From CAZMOK01 sp964567785 (GTDB taxonomy: Bacteria > Bacteroidota > Bacteroidia > Bacteroidales > JAGOPY01): 64,000 nt of DNA. Location: the NCBI GenBank assembly GCA_964567785.1, contig CAZMOK010000004.1, positions 20,077 to 84,076 of the forward strand, written 5' to 3'. Shown here piece by piece: positions 33,510-41,807 of the stretch (position 1 is the first letter of the stretch; each line of letters begins with the position of its first letter). Below the pieces are notes generated by a model. It did not search any database. It saw nothing but the letters and a program-made list of their open reading frames with translations, and was not told the origin of the DNA. The position numbers and the translations under genes were made by a program.

Positions 33510-34762
33510 TGGGCAAAGAATACAAAAGAATAGCCATGCTGAGCACCCACGGGTATTTTGACCCTATACCCAGGCTTGGCCGGACCGATACAGGAGGCCA
33601 GGTGGTGTATGTTCTTGAGCTGGCAAAAGCATTGGGAAAGACAGGGATACCTGTTGATATCTATACCCGCTGGTTCGACCGGGATCAGAAGCAGGTGGAT
33701 CCGGTACCGGGGCACCCTGAGGTAAGGGTGATCAGGATACCTGCAGGACCCTGGGAGTTCATTCCAAAAGAATTCCTGTATGATCATCTGCCTGAACTTG
33801 CAGCAAATATGATAAGGTACATCAAAGAAGAAGGGCTTGATTATGACCTTTTTCACGGCCATTACGTGGATGCGGGCATTGTTGCACTTGATGTCGCTAA
33901 AGTTTTTGACAAACCCTCCTACTTCACAGCTCATTCGCTGGGTGGCTGGAAACAGGAGCAGATGGGTGGCGATCCTGAAGAGATGGAAAAGAAATTCAAC
34001 TTCAGGCACAGGATAGCAGAAGAGCTCAGGATATTCAGGTCGGTGAACGGCCAGTCGCTGACATCAAAAGTACAGCATGAAAAACTGACCGAACTTTATG
34101 ATTTTAATGCTCCCAACATTGATATAATACCCCCCGGGGTAGATATTCATAAGTACAAGCCCCCGGCTGCCGGCAGCAAGCCTAATCCGGATCTTCCAAA
34201 GGACTACATTTACACCATAAGCCGGCTCGACACCAACAAGGGCCACGACCTGCTGCTCGATGCCTTTGACCTGGTTGCAAAGGAAATACCAGGTATAAAT
34301 CTTGTAATAGGTGGCGGTTCACCCGATCCCAAGACCAGGGAATTACACTTGCTGGAAAAGATCAACAGCATCATAGAATCCAGGAGCCTGGCCGGGAGAG
34401 TAAGGATGATAGGTTATGTACCCGATGAGGACATGATCCCGAACTACCAGTTTGCACGGTTTTTTGTTCTGCCCTCGCTCTTCGAACCTTTTGGGATGAC
34501 CACACAGGAGGCAATGGCCTGTGGCAGACCTGTGATCGCATCCAAACTGGGTGGGATAAGAAATGTACTCGAGCAGGGCAAAACAGGGTTGCTGGTCGAC
34601 CCCTCCGACAGGGAAGAATTTGCTGAAGCCATGATAAAGCTGCTTTCCAATAAGGAAAAAGCCGGTGAAATCGGAAAAAATGCCCACCAGCTTATACTCA
34701 ATGAATTTAGCTGGGAAGCAATAGCCGAACGCCACCTCGCATTCTACTCAAAATATTCCTGA
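33506..34762 (+). CDS. GT4 glycosyltransferase, sucrose-phosphate-synthase-like
   Basis: This is a cytosolic retaining GT-B enzyme. The start matches sucrose-phosphate synthase and its relatives: STHGYFDPIPRLGRTDTGGQ (residues 11-30), then VDIYTRWFDRDQ. The acceptor-domain segment HGHYVDAGIVALDVAK and the donor domain end with LPSLFEPFGMTTQEAMACG, which holds the E-x7-E catalytic pair. No C-terminal phosphatase domain is present, so any phosphorylated product would need a separate enzyme. Four-base overlap with the kinase gene suggests a short pathway: kinase plus glycosyltransferase making a glycoside or compatible solute. The real donor and acceptor cannot be told from sequence; sucrose is only one option. 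Confidence 0.85.
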   Translation: MMGKEYKRIAMLSTHGYFDPIPRLGRTDTGGQVVYVLELAKALGKTGIPVDIYTRWFDRDQKQVDPVPGHPEVRVIRIPAGPWEFIPKEFLYDHLPELAANMIRYIKEEGLDYDLFHGHYVDAGIVALDVAKVFDKPSYFTAHSLGGWKQEQMGGDPEEMEKKFNFRHRIAEELRIFRSVNGQSLTSKVQHEKLTELYDFNAPNIDIIPPGVDIHKYKPPAAGSKPNPDLPKDYIYTISRLDTNKGHDLLLDAFDLVAKEIPGINLVIGGGSPDPKTRELHLLEKINSIIESRSLAGRVRMIGYVPDEDMIPNYQFARFFVLPSLFEPFGMTTQEAMACGRPVIASKLGGIRNVLEQGKTGLLVDPSDREEFAEAMIKLLSNKEKAGEIGKNAHQLILNEFSWEAIAERHLAFYSKYS

Positions 34763-34792
34763 GCAGTACCAAAACGCTTTTGACAGGTTGAT

Positions 34793-35647
34793 ATGATCTT
34801 CGTTGTTCTTACGGTACTCCAGAGTACACTTATATTCGTCACATTCAGGTTATTCAACAACTTCAGGATCGATAACTGGCAGGCTATCACTATTAACTAT
34901 GTGGTTGCCACACTGTTCGGATTCCTGATATATCCCGAACCCGTAAACACATCTGAAATACTTGGTAAACCCTGGTTGTTAAGCTCGGTGCTGCTGGGGA
35001 TATTTTTTATAAGCACCTTCTTTGTGTTTGCACTCTCATCCCAGAAAGTGGGGGTTGCCCTCACTTCAGTTGCAAGCAAAATGTCGGTGGTCATACCTGT
35101 CACTTTCGGAGTAATACTATACGGTGAGAGCATGGGCCTGTTGAAGATAACAGGTATCTCTGCAGCGCTCGCAGCTTTCTATTTGACTTTCAAGAAAAAG
35201 GAAAAACAAAAGGTACATGCCGTTTACCTGCTTTATCCTCTGTTAATGTTCCTTGGAAACGGGACCAATGACACAATAATGAAATATGCCGAACACTATT
35301 TTGTAAGGGGCGATCTCATCCTTTTTCTCACCATGATCTTCCTCTTCAGCCTTGCCATTGGGATAGTGATCTTTATCGTAAGGCTGACCACAGGGTTATC
35401 TGTCATCAGGCCTAAGAACATTCTTGCCGGGGTTTTGCTCGGGTTACTTAACTTTGGTTCCACGTACTATATTTTGAGGGCTATGGGAGTATTTGAAAGC
35501 TCGGTTGTATTCCCTCTTGTGAACTCTTCCATTGTAATGCTTTCGGCACTCACCGGTTTCTTTGTTTTCAGGGAAAAGCTCTCAGCGGTCAACTGGGCGG
35601 GCATACTGCTGTCCATTTTCGCAATTGTGATCATCGCCAATACATGA
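34793..35647 (+). CDS. DMT superfamily (EamA-type) transporter
   Basis: This is a 284-residue inner-membrane protein with about ten hydrophobic helices arranged as two repeats, typical of the drug/metabolite transporter superfamily. The repeat ends are visible in SVVIPVTFGVILYGESM (first half) and VVFPLVNSSIVMLSALTGFFVF with FREKLSAVNWAGI (second half), the place where EamA domains carry a short charged helix between helices 9 and 10. It starts 30 bases after the glycosyltransferase and overlaps yigZ by four bases. Substrate unknown. Confidence 0.85.
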   Translation: MIFVVLTVLQSTLIFVTFRLFNNFRIDNWQAITINYVVATLFGFLIYPEPVNTSEILGKPWLLSSVLLGIFFISTFFVFALSSQKVGVALTSVASKMSVVIPVTFGVILYGESMGLLKITGISAALAAFYLTFKKKEKQKVHAVYLLYPLLMFLGNGTNDTIMKYAEHYFVRGDLILFLTMIFLFSLAIGIVIFIVRLTTGLSVIRPKNILAGVLLGLLNFGSTYYILRAMGVFESSVVFPLVNSSIVMLSALTGFFVFREKLSAVNWAGILLSIFAIVIIANT

Positions 35648-36294
35648 TCATGGAACCAGATCAATACAAGACAATAAAAGGTCCATCGGAAGGATCGTAT
35701 AAAGAGAAGGGAAGCAAATTCCTTGCTGTTGCTATACCTGTGACCGATGTCGACAGTGCCATGGCAGAGTTAGAAAAGATCAGGAAGCAATACCATGATG
35801 CAAGGCACCATTGTTATGCCTACCGGCTGGGCCCTGAAGGTGAGGAATTCAGATATAACGACGACGGAGAGCCATCGGGTACAGCAGGCAGGCCTATATA
35901 CGGCCAACTTCTCTCAACCGATGTGACCGACTGCCTGGTAGTGGTCACAAGGTACTTCGGCGGCACTAAACTGGGAACAAGCGGTCTGATCAACGCCTAT
36001 AAAACCGCAGCGCGAGATGCAATCGAATCGGCAGGATACAGGATCATGACACTCATGGACAGTATCGAGATCAGATTCCCGTATGAAATGATGAACGATG
36101 TCCTGAGGGTTATTAAAGGTGAAGGTGCAAAAATCAGGGAACAGGAGTATGCCGAGGATTGCTATGTCAGGATCGGTGTAAGAAAAAGAGACAGGGAAAA
36201 AATCTATTCGAGATTATCAAAATTTCATCTGATTGATATTGAGCAGTCTATAACAGGGAAAGAGAACCGGGGCAAAGAGAACCCTTATTTATAA
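35644..36294 (+). CDS. yigZ: YigZ/IMPACT family protein
   Basis: This is a 216-residue cytosolic protein of the UPF0029 (YigZ/IMPACT) family, related to the eukaryotic translation regulator IMPACT. The N-terminal domain carries the family motif DDGEPSGTAGRPI near residues 78-90, then VVVTRYFGGTKLGTSGLI. The C-terminal domain has the EF-G domain V-like fold (IEIRFPYEMMNDVLRVI). Its ATG is four bases before the end of the transporter gene. Function in bacteria is not well known; a role in translation or RNA binding is suggested for the family. Confidence 0.92.
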   Translation: MIMEPDQYKTIKGPSEGSYKEKGSKFLAVAIPVTDVDSAMAELEKIRKQYHDARHHCYAYRLGPEGEEFRYNDDGEPSGTAGRPIYGQLLSTDVTDCLVVVTRYFGGTKLGTSGLINAYKTAARDAIESAGYRIMTLMDSIEIRFPYEMMNDVLRVIKGEGAKIREQEYAEDCYVRIGVRKRDREKIYSRLSKFHLIDIEQSITGKENRGKENPYL

Positions 36295-36609
36295 CTATTA
36301 TAAGTGTCTTTTTCTTGACCAACTAGTATGATTTTTGTATTTTTTTCCGCCGAAACACAAAAACTCAAAGTCAAGGTAATCAACCCCTTAGAAAAAAGCA
36401 TCTATTACTGACTTCAACCTCTTAGATAAGCTAAAAATTATATAAAGTCAAGCGAAATTGATGTTTTTTTTTCACTTTTTTTATGACATCTTTGTGAAAT
36501 CATTTATTCCTCCACCGCCAGGTTAAAAGGCTAATGGTAACCACCAAGTTTTACAGGAGGAACTTGGTTGATTGTTTCTACAACATCCAAAAACAACTCT
36601 GAATCAAGC
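36295..36609. other. intergenic region upstream of dnaA, AT-rich, no DnaA boxes seen
   Basis: No gene was found. The 9-mer AAAGTCAAG occurs twice in direct orientation (36367-36375 and 36444-36452), and its core appears inverted as CTTGAC at 36315-36320. CATCTTTG at 36487-36494 is a 7-of-8 match to the -7 consensus and could be the dnaA promoter. Two long T-runs lie at 36463-36480. No TTATCCACA-type DnaA box was found, so there is no support for an origin here. Confidence 0.6.
36555..36560 (+). promoter_or_regulatory. strong Shine-Dalgarno sequence upstream of dnaA
   Basis: AGGAGG, a perfect anti-16S match, lies seven bases before an in-frame TTG (36568). Such sites are unusual in Bacteroidota and may mark a TTG start for DnaA 14 codons before the ATG. 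Confidence 0.5.
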
Positions 36610-38043
36610 ATGAAAAGGAACGCGCAGGAAGTATGGGAAAATTGTCTTAAAATCATCAAAGACAATATACATTATCAAAGCTATAAAACGTGGTTTGTAC
36701 CGATCAAACCCCTTAAGCTTGATAATAATGTACTTACCATACAGGTACCCAGCCAGTTCTTTTATGAGTGGCTGGAAGAGCACTATATTGGATTACTGAA
36801 AAAGACTATCAAAAAGGAGCTGGGTCTTGAAGGCCGTCTGGAATACAGCATCATAATGGAAAACAGTTTTAACAACCCCAGGCCTTATTCCATTAAGATG
36901 CCCACGGTATCGGCCGATACTAACAACCCTGCGGTTTCAATGCCCATCGACCTTAACAAAGGTATTGCCAAAGAAATACCTAATCCTTTCGTTATCCCCG
37001 GTCTTAAAAAGATCAAAGTAAACTCGCAACTGGTTGAGTCTTATTCTTTCGAGAGTTTTGTTGAGGGTGACTGCAACCGTCTGGCACGGTCGGCAGGCTT
37101 CGCTGTATCGGAGAACCCCGGCAAAACCGCTTTCAATCCCCTTTTCATATACAGCAACGTGGGGCTGGGCAAAACACACCTTGCCCATGCGATCGGCCTG
37201 CAGGTAAAAGACAATTACCCAGACAAGACTGTTCTTTATGTTTCTACAGAACAGTTCATAGCACAGTACATCGAATCTGTCAGGAACAACAACCAGAACG
37301 ATTTCGTCCACTTCTACCAGATGATCGACGTGCTTATTGTTGACGACATACAGTTCCTTTCCGGCAAAGAAAAGACGCAGGATGTCTTCTTCCATATATT
37401 CAACCAGCTCCATCAAACAAGCAAGCAGATAATACTTACATCTGATAAGGCCCCGGTTGAAATGAAGGGCATAGAACCACGCCTGTTATCGAGGTTCAAA
37501 TGGGGGCTCGCGGCCGACCTGCAACCACCCGACCTTGAAACAAGGATCGCTATCCTGCAGAAGCGTCTGTATAACGACGGCATTGATATAGATGCTGATG
37601 TAACAGAATATATTGCATACAGCATCAACACAAATGTCAGGGAGCTGGAGGGCGCGCTGATCTCCATTCTTGCCCAGTCGTCGCTGAATAAAAAAGCTAT
37701 AACCCTCGACCTTGCCAAGCAGATGGTCGACAAGTTTGTAAAGAGCACCTCCAGGGAGATCTCGATCGATTACATCCAGAAGGTGGTTTGCGATTATTTC
37801 GACCTGCCGCTCGAAGCGATCAACTCGAAAACCAGGAAACGGGAAATAGTCCAGGCCAGGCAACTTGCGATGTATTTCGCCAAGAAACACACCAAATCAT
37901 CACTTGCAACCATAGGCCTGCACTGCGGAAATAAAGACCATGCCACCGTGCTGCATGCCTGCCGCACTGTCAATAACCTCATCGATACCGACAAGCAATT
38001 CAGGATCTATGTTGAGGAACTCGACAAAAAGATCAAGATGTGA
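36610..38043 (+). CDS. dnaA: chromosomal replication initiator protein DnaA
   Basis: DnaA binds the origin and, with ATP, melts DNA to start replication. Domain I (about residues 1-85) starts QEVWENCLKIIKDNIHYQSY. The AAA+ domain III has Walker A NVGLGKTHLAHAIG, Walker B VLIVDDIQFLSGKEKTQ and sensor motifs (ILTSDKAP). Domain IV ends with the DNA-binding signature HCGNKDHATVLHACRTV. The ATG at 36610 gives the N-terminus seen in relatives (477 aa). An in-frame TTG at 36568, seven bases after AGGAGG, would add 14 residues and remains possible. The gene is single, with its own spacer upstream. Confidence 0.97.
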   Translation: MKRNAQEVWENCLKIIKDNIHYQSYKTWFVPIKPLKLDNNVLTIQVPSQFFYEWLEEHYIGLLKKTIKKELGLEGRLEYSIIMENSFNNPRPYSIKMPTVSADTNNPAVSMPIDLNKGIAKEIPNPFVIPGLKKIKVNSQLVESYSFESFVEGDCNRLARSAGFAVSENPGKTAFNPLFIYSNVGLGKTHLAHAIGLQVKDNYPDKTVLYVSTEQFIAQYIESVRNNNQNDFVHFYQMIDVLIVDDIQFLSGKEKTQDVFFHIFNQLHQTSKQIILTSDKAPVEMKGIEPRLLSRFKWGLAADLQPPDLETRIAILQKRLYNDGIDIDADVTEYIAYSINTNVRELEGALISILAQSSLNKKAITLDLAKQMVDKFVKSTSREISIDYIQKVVCDYFDLPLEAINSKTRKREIVQARQLAMYFAKKHTKSSLATIGLHCGNKDHATVLHACRTVNNLIDTDKQFRIYVEELDKKIKM

Positions 38044-38115
38044 CCGTTGATCAGTGACCTTGAACAACCTCAGCACCTTTATCATCCACTAAGTGATCAT
38101 TATTGCGGAATACCT

Positions 38116-38123
38116 TATTTTTG
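38116..38123 (+). promoter_or_regulatory. -7 promoter element for the LMW phosphatase operon
   Basis: TATTTTTG is an exact TAnnTTTG, 25 bases before the start codon at 38148. No TTG at the usual -33 distance. Confidence 0.5.
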
Positions 38124-38147
38124 TTGAAAAAGTAACTCTCCCTCATT

Positions 38148-38621
38148 ATGAAGATACTGTTTGTATGTCTGGGCAACATATGCCGCTCACCCCTTGCAAG
38201 GGGGATCATGCACCATAAGATCAGCAGCAAAGGACTTAACGCGGAAGTTGACTCCGCGGGCTTTGAAGATTACCATATTGGTGAACCGGCCGATCCCCGT
38301 TCAGTGGAAATAGCCATGAAAAACGGGGTGTCGCTCGACGGGCACAGTGCAAGGCAGTTTGATGTTGAAGACTTCGATAAATTCGACCGTATTTATGTTA
38401 TGGACGAAAAGAACTACAGGGATGTCATAGATCTTGCCCGTAACCAACAAGACCTTGATAAAGTTGATTATATCATGAATATTGTGGCTCCCGGCAGCGA
38501 TACGCCGGTCCCTGATCCATATTACGGTGGTGAGAAAGGTTTCAGCAATGTCTACCGGATGCTCGACACCGCCTGTGAAAACATAGCCCGGGACATAGAA
38601 AACAACAAGAAACCACAATGA
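38148..38621 (+). CDS. low molecular weight protein-tyrosine phosphatase
   Basis: This cytosolic phosphatase hydrolyses phosphotyrosine in proteins (or related phosphoesters). The catalytic loop is at the very start: CLGNICRS, with nucleophile Cys7 and Arg13 in the C-x5-R pattern. The general-acid aspartate lies in the C-terminal DPYYGG motif. At 157 residues it is full length. Its stop codon overlaps the following Thr/Ser dehydratase start by four bases (ATGA), and the RsmI-like gene follows three bases after that, so the three form one tightly packed operon. No tyrosine kinase or capsule genes are nearby to suggest its target. Confidence 0.93.
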   Translation: MKILFVCLGNICRSPLARGIMHHKISSKGLNAEVDSAGFEDYHIGEPADPRSVEIAMKNGVSLDGHSARQFDVEDFDKFDRIYVMDEKNYRDVIDLARNQQDLDKVDYIMNIVAPGSDTPVPDPYYGGEKGFSNVYRMLDTACENIARDIENNKKPQ

Positions 38622-39568
38622 TACCCGGCCTGGAAGAAATACGAAAAGCAGCCCGGAGAATTGCCCCTTACATCCATCATACACCGGTAATTACCAATGC
38701 CAGCATCAACAGGCAAATGGATTGTGAAATTTTTTTCAAGTGTGAGAACTTTCAGAAGGCAGGCGCCTTCAAGAGCCGTGGTGCATGCAATGCAGTATTT
38801 TCACTTACTGATGAAGAAGTTAAGAGGGGCGTTGCCACACATTCATCCGGAAATCACGCCCAGGCTTTGGCCAGGGCTGCCTCACTCAGGTATTGTCCTG
38901 CATACATAGTTATGCCATCCACATCCTCAAAGGTGAAGGTTAATGCTGTTAAAGAATATGGGGGAAGGATAACTTTCTGTGAGCCCAACCTGGCGTCACG
39001 GGAGTCTACACTTGAAGAGGTCATCAAAGAAACTGGAGCAACTCAGATACATCCCTACAATGATCATAGGATAATTGCGGCACAGGCAACGGCAGCGCTC
39101 GAATTAATGGAAGAGATGAGTGGCTTTGATATTATCATGGCCCCCGTGGGCGGAGGGGGACTTCTGAGCGGGACCCTGCTTACGGTGAAAAACCTAAACC
39201 CTGATGTCAAAGTCATAGCCGGTGAGCCTGAAGGGGCAAGCGATGCCTTCAGGTCGTTCAGGTCGGGGAAATTCATACCTTCCGAAAACCCGGATACAAT
39301 AGCTGACGGACTTCTTACCTCACTCGGGACGATTACCTTTCCCATCATCATGGCTAATGTGGACGACATCCTTCTTGCCGATGATGAAACCATCAAATGT
39401 GCCATGCGGATGATCTGGGAAAGAATGAAGATCATTGTGGAACCTTCGGCAGCAGTACCGCTGGCAGTGATAATGAAAAATCCTGAGAGATTCAGGAAAA
39501 AAAGAACCGGCGTGATCCTTTCGGGCGGCAATATCGACCTGGATCATATACCCTGGTTAAAAAAATGA
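38618..39568 (+). CDS. threonine/serine dehydratase (PLP-dependent, no ACT domain)
   Basis: This is a cytosolic PLP enzyme that deaminates threonine or serine, or racemises serine; these family members cannot be told apart reliably by sequence. The Schiff-base lysine is Lys52 in ENFQKAGAFKSRGA. SSGNHAQALARAA follows, and the phosphate-binding glycine loop is APVGGGGLLSG. At 316 aa it lacks the C-terminal regulatory (ACT-like) domain of biosynthetic IlvA, which places it with catabolic dehydratases and serine racemases. It overlaps the phosphatase gene and precedes the RsmI-like gene by three bases. Confidence 0.9.
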   Translation: MIPGLEEIRKAARRIAPYIHHTPVITNASINRQMDCEIFFKCENFQKAGAFKSRGACNAVFSLTDEEVKRGVATHSSGNHAQALARAASLRYCPAYIVMPSTSSKVKVNAVKEYGGRITFCEPNLASRESTLEEVIKETGATQIHPYNDHRIIAAQATAALELMEEMSGFDIIMAPVGGGGLLSGTLLTVKNLNPDVKVIAGEPEGASDAFRSFRSGKFIPSENPDTIADGLLTSLGTITFPIIMANVDDILLADDETIKCAMRMIWERMKIIVEPSAAVPLAVIMKNPERFRKKRTGVILSGGNIDLDHIPWLKK

Positions 39569-39571
39569 TTT

Positions 39572-40276
39572 ATGAGTCCCACGCTATACCTGATACCGGC
39601 CCCACTGGGAGATAATCCACACGGAGCTTTCCTTAACAGCTATTATATTGAGATCATTTCCGATATTCAATATTTCATAACTGAAAATGTCAGGACAGCC
39701 AGGCGCTATCTGAAGAAGACTTTACCGGGCATAGTAATCAACGACCTGGAATTCCGTATTCTTGACAAAAAAACAACTCCTGAAGATATCCCGGGTTTGC
39801 TGAAGCCCCTGCTGGAAGGTAGTGATGCCGGCCTTATTTCGGAAGCGGGCCTCCCATGCATTGCCGATCCGGGAAGCCTCCTGGTAGCAGCAGCTCATAA
39901 AAACAGGATCAGGGTCCACCCTATTCCGGGCCCCTCTTCGATCTTCCTGGCACTGGAGGCATCCGGATTCAACGGTCAGCAATTTTCCTTTCACGGTTAT
40001 CTTCCGATAGATAAAAAGAAGCTCAGGTCAAAAATAAGAGAACTGGAGTTTGCCGCCCGGTCAACGGGATTTACACATATCTTCATAGAAACTCCATACA
40101 GGAACAACAAGCTTGTTGAAGAGATACTCAGTACCTGCCACAACGACACATTCCTGTGCATTGCTGCAGAATTGACCTTAAGCGGGGAATTTGTAAAGAC
40201 CCTCAGTATCGGAAAGTGGAAAAAAGAAAAACCGGACCTTCATAAAAGGCCGGCAGTTTTTCTTGTTTCAGTGTAA
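39572..40276 (+). CDS. tetrapyrrole methylase family SAM-dependent methyltransferase (RsmI-like)
   Basis: This cytosolic methyltransferase belongs to the family of RsmI, which methylates the ribose of C1402 in 16S rRNA. The sequence is clearly related (LYLIPAPLGDN at the start, then GLISEAGLPCIADPGSLLVAAA and IPGPSSIFLALEASGFNG, the SAM and catalytic loops) but at 234 aa it is about 50 residues shorter than E. coli RsmI and lacks its C-terminal domain. This short form occurs in Bacteroidota beside a full RsmI elsewhere; whether that holds here cannot be seen. Target unknown. A terminator hairpin overlaps its 3' end. Confidence 0.85.
   Translation: MSPTLYLIPAPLGDNPHGAFLNSYYIEIISDIQYFITENVRTARRYLKKTLPGIVINDLEFRILDKKTTPEDIPGLLKPLLEGSDAGLISEAGLPCIADPGSLLVAAAHKNRIRVHPIPGPSSIFLALEASGFNGQQFSFHGYLPIDKKKLRSKIRELEFAARSTGFTHIFIETPYRNNKLVEEILSTCHNDTFLCIAAELTLSGEFVKTLSIGKWKKEKPDLHKRPAVFLVSV
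40232..40265 (+). terminator. hairpin terminator overlapping the RsmI-like gene end
   Basis: CCGG-A-CCTT (40232-40240) pairs with AAGGCCGG (40246-40253) with a single bulged A, followed by CAGTTTTTC. It would end the phosphatase-dehydratase-methylase operon before the convergent FKBP gene. Confidence 0.5.
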
Positions 40277-40291
40277 GTATAATGTTTTAGA

Positions 40292-40798
40292 TCAGTGCTC
40301 ATGACCACCCGGTCCGTGAGCATGCCCGTGTTCAAGCTCTTCCTTTGTGGCATCCCTCACATCAATGACCTTACCCGTGAAATAAAGGTCCATACCGGCG
40401 AGCGGATGATTGAAATCCATGACAACGGAGTCATCCTTAACTTCGGCAACTATACCATTAAGGGCATTGCCTTCCTGGTCTTCCATGGGGATCATCTCTC
40501 CCACTTTCAGAAGATCCTCGTCAACTTTACCGTCTATCTCAAACACTTTTTTATCAAGTTCAAGCACCCTTTCCTGGGAAGGAACCCCATAGGCATCATC
40601 TTTTGTAAGTACAAAGTCAAACTCTTCGCCTTTTTTCAAACCTTCGATATTCGATAAGAATGCCGGGAGCAATCCCCCCTGTCCGATGAGATATACAAAG
40701 GGACGTTCTTCTGTCACCTCCTGGATTACCGGTCCGTCTTGATTTGCTTCTTTTAAGGTATAGGTCAGGGAAACCACCTTGTTTTCACCAATTGTCAT
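40292..40798 (-). CDS. FKBP-type peptidyl-prolyl isomerase, SlyD-like
   Basis: This 168-residue folding factor catalyses cis-trans isomerisation of prolyl bonds and likely acts as a chaperone. The FKBP core is split by an insert-in-flap domain as in SlyD: VVSLTYTLKEANQDG at the start, YLIGQGGLLPAFLSNIEGL, then the flap insertion (DAYGVPSQERVLELDK to VKDDSVVMDFNHPLAG) and the closing FTGKVIDV strand. The C-terminus is histidine-rich (HGHAHGPGGHEH), so it may bind nickel or other metals. No signal peptide, so cytosolic. A -7 element lies upstream at 40832-40839. Confidence 0.93.
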   Translation of the reverse strand: MTIGENKVVSLTYTLKEANQDGPVIQEVTEERPFVYLIGQGGLLPAFLSNIEGLKKGEEFDFVLTKDDAYGVPSQERVLELDKKVFEIDGKVDEDLLKVGEMIPMEDQEGNALNGIVAEVKDDSVVMDFNHPLAGMDLYFTGKVIDVRDATKEELEHGHAHGPGGHEH

Positions 40799-40831
40799 AA
40801 TAATAAATGTTGATTATCAAGTAATTTCAAA

Positions 40832-40839
40832 CAAATATA
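40832..40839 (-). promoter_or_regulatory. -7 promoter element for the FKBP gene
   Basis: TATATTTG on the minus strand is an exact TAnnTTTG, about 34 bases before the start codon. Divergent from the ABC promoter. Confidence 0.5.
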
Positions 40840-40882
40840 CAATATGTTGTGCAGACTTACTGTTATATTGAGGTTAAATCTC

Positions 40883-40890
40883 TATTTTTG
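40883..40890 (+). promoter_or_regulatory. -7 promoter element for the ABC exporter pair
   Basis: TATTTTTG is an exact TAnnTTTG, 24 bases before the TTG start of the ATPase. This supports a short leader and the TTG as true start. Confidence 0.55.
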
Positions 40891-40913
40891 AGCCCTATTC
40901 GCACTGTGAACCC

Positions 40914-41807
40914 TTGGAGCAGGTACTTCAAATAAATGATCTTTCGAAAAGCTTTGGCCGTATCAAGGCAGTCGACGGAATATCCCTCACCATCAATAAA
41001 GGAGAGATCTATGGTATCCTGGGCCCAAACGGAAGCGGCAAAACCACTACACTGGGAATGCTTCTCGATGTGATAAAGCCCGATAAAGGCTCTTTTACCT
41101 GGTTCGGGGAACCACCCTCAAAGGAAGCCAGGATGAGAATAGGTTCGATCCTTGAGGTGCCCCTGTTCTATCCTTACCTTTCGGGCGAGAAAAACCTCCA
41201 GATCATTGCCAGGATCAAGAAGCAGGACTACGGCAAGATCGATGAGGTTCTTGAAATGGTAGGGCTGACCGAAAGAAAGCACAGCAGGTTCAGGACCTAT
41301 TCACTTGGAATGAAGCAAAGGCTGGCTATTGCGGCATCACTGCTTGGAGACCCTGAGACACTGATCCTTGATGAACCCACCAACGGTCTCGACCCGAAAG
41401 GCATTGCCGAGATCAGGGAACTGATTATCAGGATCGGAAAAAGTGGCATTACGATCATCCTTGCAAGTCACATCCTTGATGAGGTCCAGAAGATCTGTTC
41501 CCATGTTGCCGTTCTTAATAAAGGCAAGATCCTTTATTCCGGAGGGGTCAAAGAGGTACTCAGCGACTCAAGCTGGGTTGAACTGGCAGGAAAGAACATG
41601 CAAGGTTTAAAGTCAGGGCTTGAAAACTGTGAGTTTGTGGCTTCTGTGAAGGAAGAGGACGACAAATACCTCGTGCAGCTTAAAGAGGGCAGGAACCCGG
41701 GTGATCTGAACGAATGGCTTGCATCGAAAAAAATATTTATTGATCATCTAAGTGTGAGGAGGAAAACGCTTGAGAACTACTTCCTTGAATTATTGAAAGG
41801 ATCATGA
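40914..41807 (+). CDS. ABC transporter ATP-binding protein (ABC-2 exporter type)
   Basis: This is the cytosolic ATPase of a two-gene exporter. Motifs: Walker A GPNGSGKTTT (about residues 36-45), ABC signature YSLGMKQR, Walker B LILDEPTNGLDP, H-loop LASHILDEV. The C-terminal 80 residues (SSWVELAGKNMQG onward) are the extra domain of ABC-2 exporters. It starts with TTG (MEQVLQIND); no in-frame ATG precedes the conserved core and a -7 element lies 24 bases upstream. Its stop overlaps the permease start by four bases. The substrate, perhaps a lipid, peptide or antibiotic, is unknown. Confidence 0.93.
   Translation: MEQVLQINDLSKSFGRIKAVDGISLTINKGEIYGILGPNGSGKTTTLGMLLDVIKPDKGSFTWFGEPPSKEARMRIGSILEVPLFYPYLSGEKNLQIIARIKKQDYGKIDEVLEMVGLTERKHSRFRTYSLGMKQRLAIAASLLGDPETLILDEPTNGLDPKGIAEIRELIIRIGKSGITIILASHILDEVQKICSHVAVLNKGKILYSGGVKEVLSDSSWVELAGKNMQGLKSGLENCEFVASVKEEDDKYLVQLKEGRNPGDLNEWLASKKIFIDHLSVRRKTLENYFLELLKGS

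Noticed and set aside
36295..36609. Replication origin beside dnaA
   Set aside because: No DnaA box (TTATNCACA) was found on either strand in the spacer, and no AT-rich 13-mers in an ordered array.
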